Under the pieces are notes generated by a model, which saw only the letters and a list, made by a program, of their open reading frames with translations, was not told the origin of the DNA and did not search any database. Shown here one piece after another: positions 1 through 8,704 of a stretch of DNA of 64,000 nucleotides (its first letter is position 1; each line of letters begins with the position of its first letter). The position numbers and the translations under genes are program-made. The DNA lies in the NCBI RefSeq assembly GCF_900092335.1, contig NZ_LT596207.1, forward strand, positions 280,544-344,543. Direction: 5' to 3'. The stretch is from Corynebacterium phoceense. Lineage in GTDB: Bacteria > Actinomycetota > Actinomycetes > Mycobacteriales > Mycobacteriaceae.

Positions 1-217
1 TCATGGACGGGGACCACACGTCGCAGCGCTGGACCCACCAGCCCACGGGATCCCACGTACATGTACCGGTTGCGTCCGCACGCAGGAAGTCGCGCGGGGC
101 AGCTGAGGCGCGCGGGGCGGCGACGGCGGCGAGGCCGCAGGCGACCACGATGGCCACGAGGACCGCGAGGACGCGCTGAGACACCGTCTGTACCTTGGTC
201 AAGGACAAGGTGAACAT
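1..217 (-). CDS. Secreted mycolyltransferase (antigen 85/Cmt family), N-terminal part only
   Basis: The first 72 codons are visible; the rest lies beyond the left edge. The ATG at 217 follows a GGAGAG ribosome site. The product opens with a long export signal (hydrophobic core about residues 17-35, ending near ASA-APRDF). The mature start carries the FLRADATGTCTW, VQRC and VWSPSM elements that I recognise from corynebacterial trehalose corynomycolyltransferases. These esterases move mycolates between trehalose and arabinogalactan in the cell envelope. The neighbour aftB and the whole downstream cluster fit this role. Which paralogue (cmt1/cmt2) cannot be decided from the fragment. Confidence 0.75.
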   Translation of the reverse strand, partial: MFTLSLTKVQTVSQRVLAVLVAIVVACGLAAVAAPRASAAPRDFLRADATGTCTWDPVGWWVQRCDVWSPSM

Positions 218-329
218 GTCTCTCCTTTAAGATTGAAAGAATTCTGATTTCGTCACAAATCTATAACGAAGGTTCTGCAGTAGCTTAGCGGACGAGCGCG
301 AAAAAGTCGCTCCCGCCGGGTGTTGTCCG

Positions 330-2060
330 TTAGCTTCCCAGGTAATCGTCTGGGTTCGAGGACAACTGCAGCGTGCGCCCGTCAGTGAGCGCCCACTTAA
401 TATTCGCCATGAAACGGTCAAACGTTAGCGGATCGCGGTAGGTCGCAAAGAGCTTCTGGAAATCTTCGGTCTGCAAAGCCTTGCGTGCCTTGCGCACCTC
501 GTCCTTGTTTATCCAGCTTGGCAGCTCGTCGATATCCACTGCGGAATCCGCCGCCTGCCACTCGCGCGAGAGCAGCTTGTCATGTCCAATGCGCCCCTCC
601 GGCAGGCGCGGCTGACGCGCCGCGAGCGGCGTGGCCAGGCCAATATTGTCGAGCACACGCACGTTCAACGGGCTGCGCGCCGAGGACATACCCATGTTCA
701 CTAGATAGAGCGTGGGCGGTTCCGTGCGCCCGGTCTCGCGTTCCACCGGCAGCCAGCTGTAGGTCTCCGGGTCCTCGTTCTCGAGGTAGCGCATGGCCAG
801 TGCATCCCCGTCCTCGAGGCCCTTGATGCCCTTGTCGAAGCCGCCCAGCAGCTTATTGTCCGCGTAGTCTGCAATCCCCTTCGGGGCGTCGCCGCGCTCC
901 AGCCTGTTCGCGTACGTCCAGAACTCGCGCTCGTCGACGATGGAAATCTCCCCATCTTCGAAGTATGCCCAATCCACCGGGTGTCCGCGCAGGACCACCG
1001 TGAACGCCCAGATACCCAGCACCGCCGCGCTTGCCGATGCCCCCACCGCTTTCAGCGGCACGACGAAGACCGGCAACAGCGCCGCGAAGAGAGGCAGCAA
1101 GAGCATGCGGCCATGCATAAAGTCGCCGCCCACGCGCAGCACATAGAGCGTATGTAAGGCAGCGCAACCGACCATGATGGCGACGGCCGCCACGCGCCGC
1201 CCGCGCAGCACACCCCCGCGGTACGCGAAGTACCCGACGATGAGCGCCACGAGGACCGGCAGCCACAGCCAGTACGGCCCCACAAAATCCATGAGGTAGG
1301 CCCAGCCCTGGCCCCAAGCCGAGTCAGCCGCGGACTTCGCCACCGCGGTATGCGGGGTAAGCAGGCCGTAGTAGCCCATGCGGAAGAGCTCGTACGCCGC
1401 CGGCACCGGCAGCGCCGCGCCGAGGATGCCCAGCCACGCGCGCCAGTGACGGTGCGTGGCGAGCAGGACGATGCCCGTGATACCGCCGTAGAGCGCCAAC
1501 TCCGGGCGCACGAGCCAGGACAGCCCCGCCCAGAAGGCGAGCACGTAGACGAGCGCATTCCTCTCCCCGCGAGCCCATTCAATGAGCAGCCACCACAAGA
1601 AAGCGAGATAGAAGATGGCCAGGCCCCACTCGAGGCCCGAGGTAAAGAAGTCGCGCGCCGGCGGCAGCGCCAGATACACCAGCGCACCCGCCGGAACGAC
1701 GGCGCGGCCCGCGAACACGCGCGAGGTCGCCCACACGGCCGCCGTCATCGCCGCAACGGACAACAGCAGCGCCAGCCACATCACGATGTGTTCGAGGTCG
1801 CCACGCGTGATGCGTTGGACCGCATAGATAAGGTATTGCCACAGCGTGGAGGTATTCGCCTCGACGCGCTCTCCCGCGTTAAAGACGGGTCCGTTACCTG
1901 CGATGAGGTTGCGCACCGTGCGCAGCACGATGAGGCCATCGTCCGCGATCCAGCGGCGGGTCCACGCACCCCAGAATGAAAAAATACCGATAACAACGAC
2001 GGAGCCCCACACCGTCCATCGGACGATCAGGTTCTCCCGCGAGGTATCGGTATTCGGCAC
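330..2060 (-). CDS. aftB: Terminal beta-(1->2) arabinofuranosyltransferase AftB
   Basis: A 576-residue GT-C membrane enzyme. Known AftB proteins add the terminal beta-1,2-arabinofuranose to arabinogalactan, using decaprenyl-phosphoarabinose outside the membrane. The sequence shows about ten hydrophobic segments in residues 1-360, the diagnostic Asp-Asp pair (D40-D41, in WIADDGL) in the first extracellular loop, and a soluble C-terminal domain of about 200 residues. The start is GTG. The gene lies 22 bp after ubiA and before a mycolyltransferase gene, the order known from C. glutamicum and M. tuberculosis (Rv3805c region). It is a little shorter than the mycobacterial protein. Confidence 0.88.
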   Translation of the reverse strand: MPNTDTSRENLIVRWTVWGSVVVIGIFSFWGAWTRRWIADDGLIVLRTVRNLIAGNGPVFNAGERVEANTSTLWQYLIYAVQRITRGDLEHIVMWLALLLSVAAMTAAVWATSRVFAGRAVVPAGALVYLALPPARDFFTSGLEWGLAIFYLAFLWWLLIEWARGERNALVYVLAFWAGLSWLVRPELALYGGITGIVLLATHRHWRAWLGILGAALPVPAAYELFRMGYYGLLTPHTAVAKSAADSAWGQGWAYLMDFVGPYWLWLPVLVALIVGYFAYRGGVLRGRRVAAVAIMVGCAALHTLYVLRVGGDFMHGRMLLLPLFAALLPVFVVPLKAVGASASAAVLGIWAFTVVLRGHPVDWAYFEDGEISIVDEREFWTYANRLERGDAPKGIADYADNKLLGGFDKGIKGLEDGDALAMRYLENEDPETYSWLPVERETGRTEPPTLYLVNMGMSSARSPLNVRVLDNIGLATPLAARQPRLPEGRIGHDKLLSREWQAADSAVDIDELPSWINKDEVRKARKALQTEDFQKLFATYRDPLTFDRFMANIKWALTDGRTLQLSSNPDDYLGS

Positions 2061-2082
2061 GAGTAGAAAATCTACCAGCAGT

Positions 2083-3075
2083 TTAGAAGAAAGCCGGAAT
2101 CACATACGTGGCAATTGCGATGCATGCGAGCCACAGTAGCGCCAGAATCTGCAGCGCACGGTCCTGGAGCGCAATCTCATCCGGCGCGCCGCCGTTGCCG
2201 CGGTCGACGTCTGCGGCGTAGCGCAGGATGGCGATGGTGAACGGCACCATGGAGACCTGGTACCACACTGCGGCCGCGCCATCGACGGAGTTGGACAGCG
2301 TAAAGCCCCACAGCGTGTAACTCATGACCACGGCCGTGGCCGCGAGCGTCCACACGAAGCGCAGGTACGTCGGGGTGTAGCCCTCGAGGGACTTGCGGAT
2401 CTTCGCGCCTGTGCGCTCCGCGAGCAGGATCTCCGAGTAGCGCTTGCCCGAGGCCATAAACAGCGAACCAAATGCCGCGACGAGCAGGAACCACTGGGAG
2501 AGGACAATCCCCGCGGCCACGCCGCCAGCCATGGTGCGCAGCATGAAGCCCGAAGACACGAGCGCGATGTCGATCACCGGCATGTGCTTCCAGCCGAAGC
2601 AGTAGCCCAACTGCAGCGCGATGTAGACCGCCATGACGATGGCGAGCTCGACCCCCGCCGTCGCGAGGAAGGACAGGCCCACCGAGGCAATGATGAGCAC
2701 GACGGCCATCGCGTACGCGAGTCCCACCGGCAGCACGCCCGCCGCGATGGGACGGAAGCGCTTGGTGGGGTGTGCGCGGTCCGCGTCCACGTCGCGCGCG
2801 TCGTTGATGAGGTAGATGGCCGAGGCCGCGCAGCAGAAAACCACGAACGCCAGCGCCACATCGATGAGCACTCTCGAGTGGAAGAGCGCGTCCGCGCCGG
2901 CTGCGGCGGGCGCGGCCAGCACGAGGACGTTCTTCACCCACTGCTTGGGGCGCAGGGCCTTGACCATGCCATCGGCTAGGTTCTTCGGCGGTTGGCGCTT
3001 GCGGCCGGTATCGACGCCAGCGGTGTGCGGCTCAGAGTGGAACACACTCTGGGTGCCATCGTCCTTGGGGCTCAT
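2083..3075 (-). CDS. ubiA: Decaprenyl-phosphate phosphoribosyltransferase (UbiA, DPPR synthase)
   Basis: A 330-residue UbiA-superfamily prenyltransferase that condenses phosphoribosyl pyrophosphate with decaprenyl phosphate, the first step towards the decaprenyl-phosphoarabinose used by AftB and other arabinosyltransferases. The Mg2+-binding motif NDARDVDAD starts at residue 91, and the sequence KALRPKQWVKN before the first helix is typical of the family. Eight to nine membrane helices follow. Its ATG overlaps the stop of the PAP2 gene (ATGA at 3072-3075), so the two are translationally coupled. The hydrophilic N-terminal tail of about 30 residues is corynebacterial-style. Confidence 0.9.
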   Translation of the reverse strand: MSPKDDGTQSVFHSEPHTAGVDTGRKRQPPKNLADGMVKALRPKQWVKNVLVLAAPAAAGADALFHSRVLIDVALAFVVFCCAASAIYLINDARDVDADRAHPTKRFRPIAAGVLPVGLAYAMAVVLIIASVGLSFLATAGVELAIVMAVYIALQLGYCFGWKHMPVIDIALVSSGFMLRTMAGGVAAGIVLSQWFLLVAAFGSLFMASGKRYSEILLAERTGAKIRKSLEGYTPTYLRFVWTLAATAVVMSYTLWGFTLSNSVDGAAAVWYQVSMVPFTIAILRYAADVDRGNGGAPDEIALQDRALQILALLWLACIAIATYVIPAFF

Positions 3076-3629
3076 GCAGTCTTCTCCTCGCGGGCGGAAT
3101 CAAGTTCAAAGAGGGCGCAGGTCGTGGCCGCGCCCAGGGCGGCGCCCAGCGCCGTGTCCGACGGGTAGTGTACGCCCAGCACCATGCGCGAGCACATCAT
3201 GACGGGAATACCCAGCAAGAATGCCGGGTTTCCCGTGACGCGCGTCGCACCAACAAGGAACGCCGTCGTCGACGTCGAGTGCGAGGACGGGAAGGACAGC
3301 TTAGAAGGCGTGCCCACGCCCACCCGCACGTACGGGTAGTCCGGACGCTTGCGTCGCACGATGCGCTTGATGATCACCGAGGCCGCATGCGCCGAAAAGG
3401 CACTCACGCCCACGCGCGCCCAATCACGCACGCGATCGCTATCCCCGCGTCGGTACGCAAGCCCCGCGAGCACCGCCGAGGTGCCCATCCAGCCGAGCGC
3501 ATGCTCGCCAAAGTGGCTCAAACCCCGCGCGGTGGGCAGCACGCCCGGCTTATCAAACGCGACCTCCTGGATCTTTTCCAGGATGTGGGATTCCGCGACG
3601 GAAAGCTTCCCCGGAGGATTACTGCGCAT
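3072..3629 (-). CDS. PAP2-family membrane phosphatase of the arabinogalactan cluster
   Basis: A 185-residue phosphatase; the ATG at 3629 was chosen because GGGAGGTCTTCG precedes it, and it overlaps the end of glfT2 by 11 bp. All three PAP2 motifs are present: K88-x6-R95-P96, PSSH at 114-117, and S147-R148-x5-H154-x3-D158. The orthologous position in M. tuberculosis is Rv3807c, proposed to dephosphorylate decaprenyl-phosphoribose 5-phosphate; that substrate is an inference from gene order. Coupling to ubiA by a 4-bp overlap supports a shared pathway. Confidence 0.85.
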   Translation of the reverse strand: MRSNPPGKLSVAESHILEKIQEVAFDKPGVLPTARGLSHFGEHALGWMGTSAVLAGLAYRRGDSDRVRDWARVGVSAFSAHAASVIIKRIVRRKRPDYPYVRVGVGTPSKLSFPSSHSTSTTAFLVGATRVTGNPAFLLGIPVMMCSRMVLGVHYPSDTALGAALGAATTCALFELDSAREEKTA

Positions 3630-5589
3630 CGAAGACCTCCCGCCACGAGTCGCGCGAGGTAAGCTCCGGCAGCGCCGCACGGTACTGCGCCTTCAAGCCG
3701 TCGAAGTTCTCCTCAATCTCGCCCAACAACTCACGAGTCTGCTTGACCAAGTCACGCGCCAGATCACGGTCGCGCTTGCGGAACGCCACGCCCGTGCCGC
3801 CCGCCGTGGAGACCGTCGCCGAATCCACGCGTGCCAGCGTGAACCAGCGCGCCTCCTCCGGCGTGAGGTTGAGCTGCGGCGCGGTGTGATGCGCCGGGTC
3901 TTCCTTCTTGAGCAGATGCAGCGCCGCCTTGGCGGCCCACGGCAGCTTCTTCACCTTGCCCAGGCGTCCGCCCACGTTCTTGCGCGGCACACCCGGCGCG
4001 CCCGTCGGCGCCGGCAGGTCCGAGGCGGACGGGAGGATGACGGCGTCCGAGTAGTTCTGGCGAATCTTCGCAATGCGCGGCAGCGAGGTCTCCAGGATGT
4101 CGAAGAGCTGATCCGGCCCGGCCAGGAAGTCCTTCATGGCCTCGAGCTGGATGGCCATGGTCGAGTACTCCATGCACATCGTGTGCTTGAGCGTCGACTT
4201 GAAGATGGACTTGGTAATGCCCTTGACGTCACCCTCGTGGTAGAGCGCCGCCACGATAAGGCGGTTGCGCAGGTGGAAGTACGCCTGCCAGTCGATGGCG
4301 TCGTCCTTATCCGCCCACGCCATGTGCCAGATCGCGGCACCCGGCCACGTCACCGTGGGGAAGCCATTCGCCGCGGCACGCAGCGAGTACTCCGTGTCAT
4401 CCCACTTGATAAAGAGCGGAAGGGGCTGGCCAATGGTCTCCGCGATGACGCGCGGGAACAGGCACATCCACCAGCCGTTGTACTCGACGTCCACGCGGCG
4501 GTGCAGCGCGCGCGAGTCGTACTTCTTCGGGTCCAGATGCGACTGCGCGTCACCAATCGCGCGCAGCGGGTACTTCGCGAAGTCGTGGTCGTACACAGCG
4601 TGCTCCGCCGCACCCCACATGAAGTCCGCGCGGTTGACGCGCTCACCCGTGGTGCGCAGCTGGCTGCGCTCCTGCAGGTTGAGCATCTCGCCGCCCACCA
4701 CGAACGGACGTGCCGCAAAGCGCGCGACCTGCAGTGCGCGGTACACAGAGTCCGGCTCGATCGCGATGTCATCATCCATGTAGAGGATGTACGGCGCGTC
4801 CGTGTTCTCAATGGCCTCGAACATAATGCGCGAGTAGCCACCCGAGCCGCCCAGGTTGCCCTGGCGGAACTCGCGGAAGCGCTCGCCAAAGTGCGCCACG
4901 GCCTCGGCGTATCCCGGCTCGTCCGCCGGGTGCTGGTTGCCTTGGTCCGGCATGAGCACGTACTCGATGACGTCATCCACGAACGGGTCCGAACGCAGCG
5001 CATCGAGCGCCGCCACGGCATCGGTCGGGCGGTTGAACGTCGGGATACCCACCGCGACCTTGCGCGGTTGGACCGGGTACTCCGTGCCATCCGGCAGCGT
5101 CTGCGGCTTGGGCGCGTGCGGCGCGCACCAGGCGGCATTCCGTAAAGTCGTGTCGGCGCTAGCCGACACGTCGAACCACAACAGGCCGCCGTCCTCGAAG
5201 TTGCGCAGCGGCAACTCGAACTCGTGGTGACCAGTCTCCACGTCATGGTGCGCGATGGAGATACGCTGGCCGTCTTCCTTCGAACGGTAGAAGGACAGCG
5301 TGGCCGAGCCCTCTACCTCGACGGAGAGGACCACGGATTCCAGCTGCGACCAGCGGCGCCAGTACGCGGCCGGGAATGCATTGAAGTAGGTCTCGAAGGA
5401 GACCTCGGCGCCGGCAGGCACCGTCACGGTCGTGCGGTTCGACCAGCGCGGGCGGTTGTTATTCTGCTTCGCCTCGAGCAGGTAGAGCATGCGCACATCG
5501 TTCGGCTCGCCGCGCTTGGGCAGCAAGATGCGCGCGAGCGGTTCTTTGGCCTGGGTGCCGGTGGCTTCAGTGGCCGAGGAAGTAGACAC
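3619..5589 (-). CDS. glfT2: Galactofuranosyltransferase GlfT2
   Basis: A 656-residue GT2 enzyme that polymerises the galactan of arabinogalactan from UDP-galactofuranose with alternating beta-1,5 and beta-1,6 links at the inner membrane face. The N-terminal beta-sandwich is followed by the GT-A domain (IPTFNRP near residue 180), the metal-binding D272-D273-D274 (in YMDDDIAIEP), and the WDDTEYSLRA element near residue 396 that carries the acceptor-side catalytic acidic residues. The start is GTG behind AAGGAG. It opens the minus-strand operon glfT2-PAP2-ubiA-aftB; its UDP-Galf donor would come from Glf encoded at 13.2-14.4 kb. Confidence 0.92.
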   Translation of the reverse strand: MSTSSATEATGTQAKEPLARILLPKRGEPNDVRMLYLLEAKQNNNRPRWSNRTTVTVPAGAEVSFETYFNAFPAAYWRRWSQLESVVLSVEVEGSATLSFYRSKEDGQRISIAHHDVETGHHEFELPLRNFEDGGLLWFDVSASADTTLRNAAWCAPHAPKPQTLPDGTEYPVQPRKVAVGIPTFNRPTDAVAALDALRSDPFVDDVIEYVLMPDQGNQHPADEPGYAEAVAHFGERFREFRQGNLGGSGGYSRIMFEAIENTDAPYILYMDDDIAIEPDSVYRALQVARFAARPFVVGGEMLNLQERSQLRTTGERVNRADFMWGAAEHAVYDHDFAKYPLRAIGDAQSHLDPKKYDSRALHRRVDVEYNGWWMCLFPRVIAETIGQPLPLFIKWDDTEYSLRAAANGFPTVTWPGAAIWHMAWADKDDAIDWQAYFHLRNRLIVAALYHEGDVKGITKSIFKSTLKHTMCMEYSTMAIQLEAMKDFLAGPDQLFDILETSLPRIAKIRQNYSDAVILPSASDLPAPTGAPGVPRKNVGGRLGKVKKLPWAAKAALHLLKKEDPAHHTAPQLNLTPEEARWFTLARVDSATVSTAGGTGVAFRKRDRDLARDLVKQTRELLGEIEENFDGLKAQYRAALPELTSRDSWREVFDAQ

Positions 5590-5755
5590 AGTTCTCCTTG
5601 ATGTAGGGACGTCTTCTGCCGAACTAGCCTAATTGTTTTCAGCGCGGTTGCCGCGTTGCCACGACCAAGCAGGCCATGCCTATACAAAAAAGGACAGCAC
5701 CGAGACGACTGTGTCTCAGCGCTGTCTTCGAAGATCCTCTAGCCGAACTAGAAGT

Positions 5756-6004
5756 CTTGGGAAAGCAGTTACAGTACTTGTCTGCAACTTTCTCCGTGAG
5801 TATGGCAGGAACGGAAGGTTGTGTAAACCTGCAGTAGAACTCGTCTACGAACGAGTGCACCGGCTTGTTCAGCTACGGAATCGCGCCGCACACGTAGACA
5901 ACCTTCTCGACTCCAACCCGCATGCGCGACTGCACGATGCAACAGAAATAGTTCGTTACATAGATCCAGGCCTCCGTAGCTGGCTCACGATTCTTCAGCT
6001 TTAG
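5756..6004 (+). pseudogene. Remnant of an Abi-like (abortive infection family) protein, C-terminal part
   Basis: About 82 residues remain. The segment VHRLVQLRNRAAH followed by a run ending EIVRYIDPGLRSWL resembles the C-terminal RxxxxH region of Abi/HEPN-type proteins (general form LRNRxAHHEPL...INPxLxxWL); the RNRAAH signature is at about 5874-5891. The N-terminal two thirds are missing: upstream the frame has no matching sequence, no plausible start and no ribosome site. The lower G+C supports foreign origin. The family call rests on motif recall alone. Confidence 0.45.
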
Positions 6005-6160
6005 CGCGAAACAAAAGCCCTAGCTAACGTATGCATTGTCTTCACGGCATGACACCTGAACCGGTATCTCACAAGTGTGCCTCTAGCGGACATGGTGACG
6101 CATTGTAAGGCGCGTCCTGGCTGCTCTCGCACAAATCCTGCTGCCACGCCCAGACGCACA

Positions 6161-6166
6161 TACACT
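6161..6166 (+). promoter_or_regulatory. -10 box of a leaderless promoter
   Basis: TACACT lies 6 nt before the ATG at 6173, and there is no ribosome site, so the transcript probably begins at or next to the start codon. Confidence 0.5.
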
Positions 6167-6172
6167 TAAATC

Positions 6173-7519
6173 ATGCGTATCCTCCCCACCCTCGCCGCCG
6201 CGTCCTTGCTCTTCCTTGGCCCTGCCGCTCCCGCCTTCGCGGTGGAGCCCTCCACCGTCACGGTGGATGACCAAGCAGACCTTCTCACTTCTGAGGAAGA
6301 ATCCCAGCTCAAGGAGGACGCCAGCAACGTCACCCTACCCGAGAGCGTCACCGCTATCGACTTCGTCACGTTTGAAAGCAACGACGACAATCTCAATGAC
6401 ACCGTGCGCTTCTATACCGGCGACCACGGGCTCCATGACGCTTCGGGCGAGAAATACGCCGACGGTCACCTCATCGTCGCCGTGGGCATGGACCCGCGTC
6501 GCATGGGTGTCTACGCCGGCGAGGACGTCGCAGGCGACCTCAACCTCCGCGACGAGAAGCGTCTCGAGGCAATTACCGACGAAATGCGCGGGCTCCTCGC
6601 GGACGAGAAGTACAAGGACGGCATGCTCCGTGGCGTGCAGGCCGCTGCCGATACCAATCTCACCGCCAAGGACTCCAACGACGGCCTCGTGGGCGGCATT
6701 ATCGGCGGCACCTTCGGCGTCCTCGGCCTCGGTGCTGCGGGTACCGCAATAGCGGCCACCCGCAAGAAGAAGGCCAAGAAAGCCCGCGAGGACTGGGACT
6801 ATATCCTGGCCCACCACGGCGACATCGCGCAGCGCCTCGACCAGATCAATGTCCGCGCCCATTCGCTCAGCTCTCCCCTGGCGAATGACACGCTGCGCGC
6901 CCAGTGGGAGGACGTGCGCCGCGAGTTCCTCGCCGCCCACGCGTCCATGCCGACTGCCCCCGCCGACGACAAGGAGTTCCGTGCCAAGGCAAGCGAGCTT
7001 GCCGATGCCCGCTCTGCCGTCGAAGCCGCGGTGAACGCCGAGGCCAATATCGAGGAACTCGCCCGCATGGAGCACGGCAACACCGAAGTCCGCCGTCGTG
7101 AGCTCACGGATCTCCATGAGGACGTCCTCGCCGCCACCACCAAGGCGGAGGGTGATCTCAAGGGCAAGCTCGAGGTGCTCGACGCCCGCGTCCTGGAGCT
7201 GCGGAAATACATCGATGCCCCCGATTTCATGGACACCTACGCCGGCATCCTCGGCGATTACAAGGTCCTCATCGACGCACTCCAAGACCAGCTCTACGCC
7301 GCCTCCAACATCGAGCGCGAGGACCACAGCGCCGCCACGCTTGCCGATGCCGCCTGGCGCCCCGGCGTCGGCTCCTACTATGTCCCTTATGTCGTCATCA
7401 ACGACTGGCACCAGTCGGACGTCGCCGCCCACGCTCAGGCAAGTTCGGATTCTGGCGGCGTCTCCACGGGCTACTCCTCCGGCGGATTCTCCGGCTCGGG
7501 CGGATCCAGCTCGTTCTAA
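6173..7519 (+). CDS. Secreted/membrane DUF5129-type protein with TPM-like N-terminal domain
   Basis: A 448-residue exported protein of unproven function. A signal peptide (residues 1-23, cut after AFA) is followed by a TPM-like globular domain (about 24-165, starting TVTVDDQADLLTSEEE), one transmembrane helix (about 170-195), a basic cytoplasmic stretch (RKKKAKKARE) and a long helical region rich in charged residues. The tail is Gly/Ser-rich and ends SGSGGSSSF, typical of TPM proteins. It occurs beside the arabinogalactan cluster in related genomes, so an envelope role is likely. The phosphatase gene follows after 11 bp and is probably co-transcribed. Confidence 0.75.
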   Translation: MRILPTLAAASLLFLGPAAPAFAVEPSTVTVDDQADLLTSEEESQLKEDASNVTLPESVTAIDFVTFESNDDNLNDTVRFYTGDHGLHDASGEKYADGHLIVAVGMDPRRMGVYAGEDVAGDLNLRDEKRLEAITDEMRGLLADEKYKDGMLRGVQAAADTNLTAKDSNDGLVGGIIGGTFGVLGLGAAGTAIAATRKKKAKKAREDWDYILAHHGDIAQRLDQINVRAHSLSSPLANDTLRAQWEDVRREFLAAHASMPTAPADDKEFRAKASELADARSAVEAAVNAEANIEELARMEHGNTEVRRRELTDLHEDVLAATTKAEGDLKGKLEVLDARVLELRKYIDAPDFMDTYAGILGDYKVLIDALQDQLYAASNIEREDHSAATLADAAWRPGVGSYYVPYVVINDWHQSDVAAHAQASSDSGGVSTGYSSGGFSGSGGSSSF

Positions 7520-7530
7520 GAAGGACTTAC

Positions 7531-8106
7531 ATGACTAATTTGTTTATCGTTCGCCACGGCGAAACCGCCTGGTCGCGCACTGGCCAGCACACCTCGACCA
7601 CGGATCTGCCGCTCACCGAGAAGGGCCGCGAGCAGGCGAAGGCGCTCGCGGGTGTCCTCGACCCTGACCAATTCGACACGGTTTACTGCTCCCCGCGCCT
7701 GCGCGCACAGGAAACCGCCCAGCTCGCCGGATTCTCGGACTATCAGGTCACCGAGGACCTCGCCGAGTGGAACTATGGCCAGTACGAGGGAAAGACCCGC
7801 CAGGACATCATCGCCACCATTCCCGACTGGCAGATCTGGACCCACGGTGCGCCCGGCGGCGAAACCCCAGAGCAGGTCGCCGCACGGCTCACGCGTTTCT
7901 ACAACCGCATGATCGATACCGGCGACGAGCGCATTCTCGTCTTCGCCCACGGCCACGCCCTGCGCGTGCTCGCAATGACGTGGTTGGGCATGCCTCTGAG
8001 CTTCGGCTCGCAACTCCCCCTCGATACCGCGACCGTCTCGCTCCTCGGCCACTACCGCGGCCGCCGCGCACTCAAGAAGTGGAACAGCCGCGTGGGCAGT
8101 CTTTAG
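7531..8106 (+). CDS. Histidine phosphatase family protein (phosphoglycerate-mutase-like)
   Basis: A 191-residue cytoplasmic phosphatase. The catalytic RHGE is at residues 8-11 (H9 accepts the phosphate), the proton-donor region ENL is replaced by DLAEWNYGQYEG, and the second catalytic His is H140 in FAHGHALRV. Such enzymes dephosphorylate small phosphorylated metabolites; the substrate cannot be read from sequence. It lies 11 bp after the TPM-like gene with AAGGAC as ribosome site, suggesting an operon. It is followed at once by a restriction-gene remnant. Confidence 0.85.
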   Translation: MTNLFIVRHGETAWSRTGQHTSTTDLPLTEKGREQAKALAGVLDPDQFDTVYCSPRLRAQETAQLAGFSDYQVTEDLAEWNYGQYEGKTRQDIIATIPDWQIWTHGAPGGETPEQVAARLTRFYNRMIDTGDERILVFAHGHALRVLAMTWLGMPLSFGSQLPLDTATVSLLGHYRGRRALKKWNSRVGSL

Positions 8107-8129
8107 GCCGACACCTGCGGCACCAGCGT

Positions 8130-8351
8130 GCCGTCTTCTCGTTCTTCGACGCCGTCTCCACGAATGAGTCCGCCGCGGAACTCATGGACCATGAGGCCCT
8201 GGCGGAGATCGCTCGCCAGCTCGTGGCCACGCTGCGTGACTACAAGTACCCGCCGGACAAGGCACCGGAGGCCATCAAGCTTGTTATTGAGCAGATGGAG
8301 AAATTCGCGCCGAGGTATTCGGCACAGGCACGCGAACATGATGAATTCTAA
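8130..8351 (+). pseudogene. C-terminal remnant of a type I restriction enzyme R subunit (HsdR)
   Basis: About 73 codons survive. The series FFDAVSTNESAAELMD, LAEIARQLV and YKYPPDKAPEAIKLVIEQME matches the C-terminal domain (DUF3387) of HsdR proteins, where the usual order is FYDALA-n-ES...MGDE-LA-IARELV...YPPD-xx-AxKLVxEQ. The stretch normally between RELV and YPPD (WTxRExxRAKLR...) is missing, so there is an internal deletion as well as loss of the first ~900 residues. No hsdM or hsdS lies nearby. The ATG at 8184 could start a 55-residue peptide, but no ribosome site supports it. Confidence 0.6.
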
Positions 8352-8554
8352 ATGGTGACCGCTTCGGTTGCGTCCGCTGTTGACGTGACGACATCCACGA
8401 TACGAGATTGCATGTCAAAGCACATCGATGCCCGGCATTGAGTCCTCTCCTTGTACCGCGTATCATGGCAAGTGACATGAAAGCGCGCCGCCGGATTGTC
8501 ACCAACAGCAGGAAAGCCCCGGCTTTTTAGGGCACCGAGGCTTCCCCGGTGAGA

Positions 8555-8704
8555 CTAGCTAGCCAGCCACTGATCGATTGCGACGATCAGGTAATTGGCT
8601 GCCAGCGTCCCGAGGGTCTGGGTTGCGATTGCACCAACAATCGCGATCCAGACCTTCTTCTTATTATTGCCGCCACGCGGGGGCTCCAAGTCAGAAGAGG
8701 ACAT
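8555..8704 (-). CDS. Small single-pass membrane protein, 49 residues
   Basis: Reads MSSSDLEPPRGGNNKKKVW and then a hydrophobic helix (about residues 19-45) ending DQWLAS. The ATG at 8704 has a strong ribosome site (GGGAGGTGAG, 4-5 nt upstream of ATGG). A basic NNKKK cluster before the helix predicts N-terminus in the cytoplasm. Function unknown; a small envelope or toxin-like peptide is possible. Downstream on the same strand a GC-rich hairpin (around 8500-8545) could end the transcript. I do not recognise the family. Confidence 0.55.
   Translation of the reverse strand: MSSSDLEPPRGGNNKKKVWIAIVGAIATQTLGTLAANYLIVAIDQWLAS

Larger units (their letters stand above)
5590..6172. other. Gene-poor spacer of lower G+C
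   Basis: The 583 bp between glfT2 and the TPM-like gene are visibly more A+T-rich than their surroundings. Apart from the Abi-like fragment and the -10 box TACACT at 6161-6166, I see no gene. The codon use in the open frames is unlike that of the neighbours, consistent with decaying acquired DNA. Confidence 0.5.

Noticed and set aside
3349-5145. Open frame of about 600 codons opposite glfT2
   Set aside because: Antisense of a certain gene; sequence is Arg-rich low-complexity.
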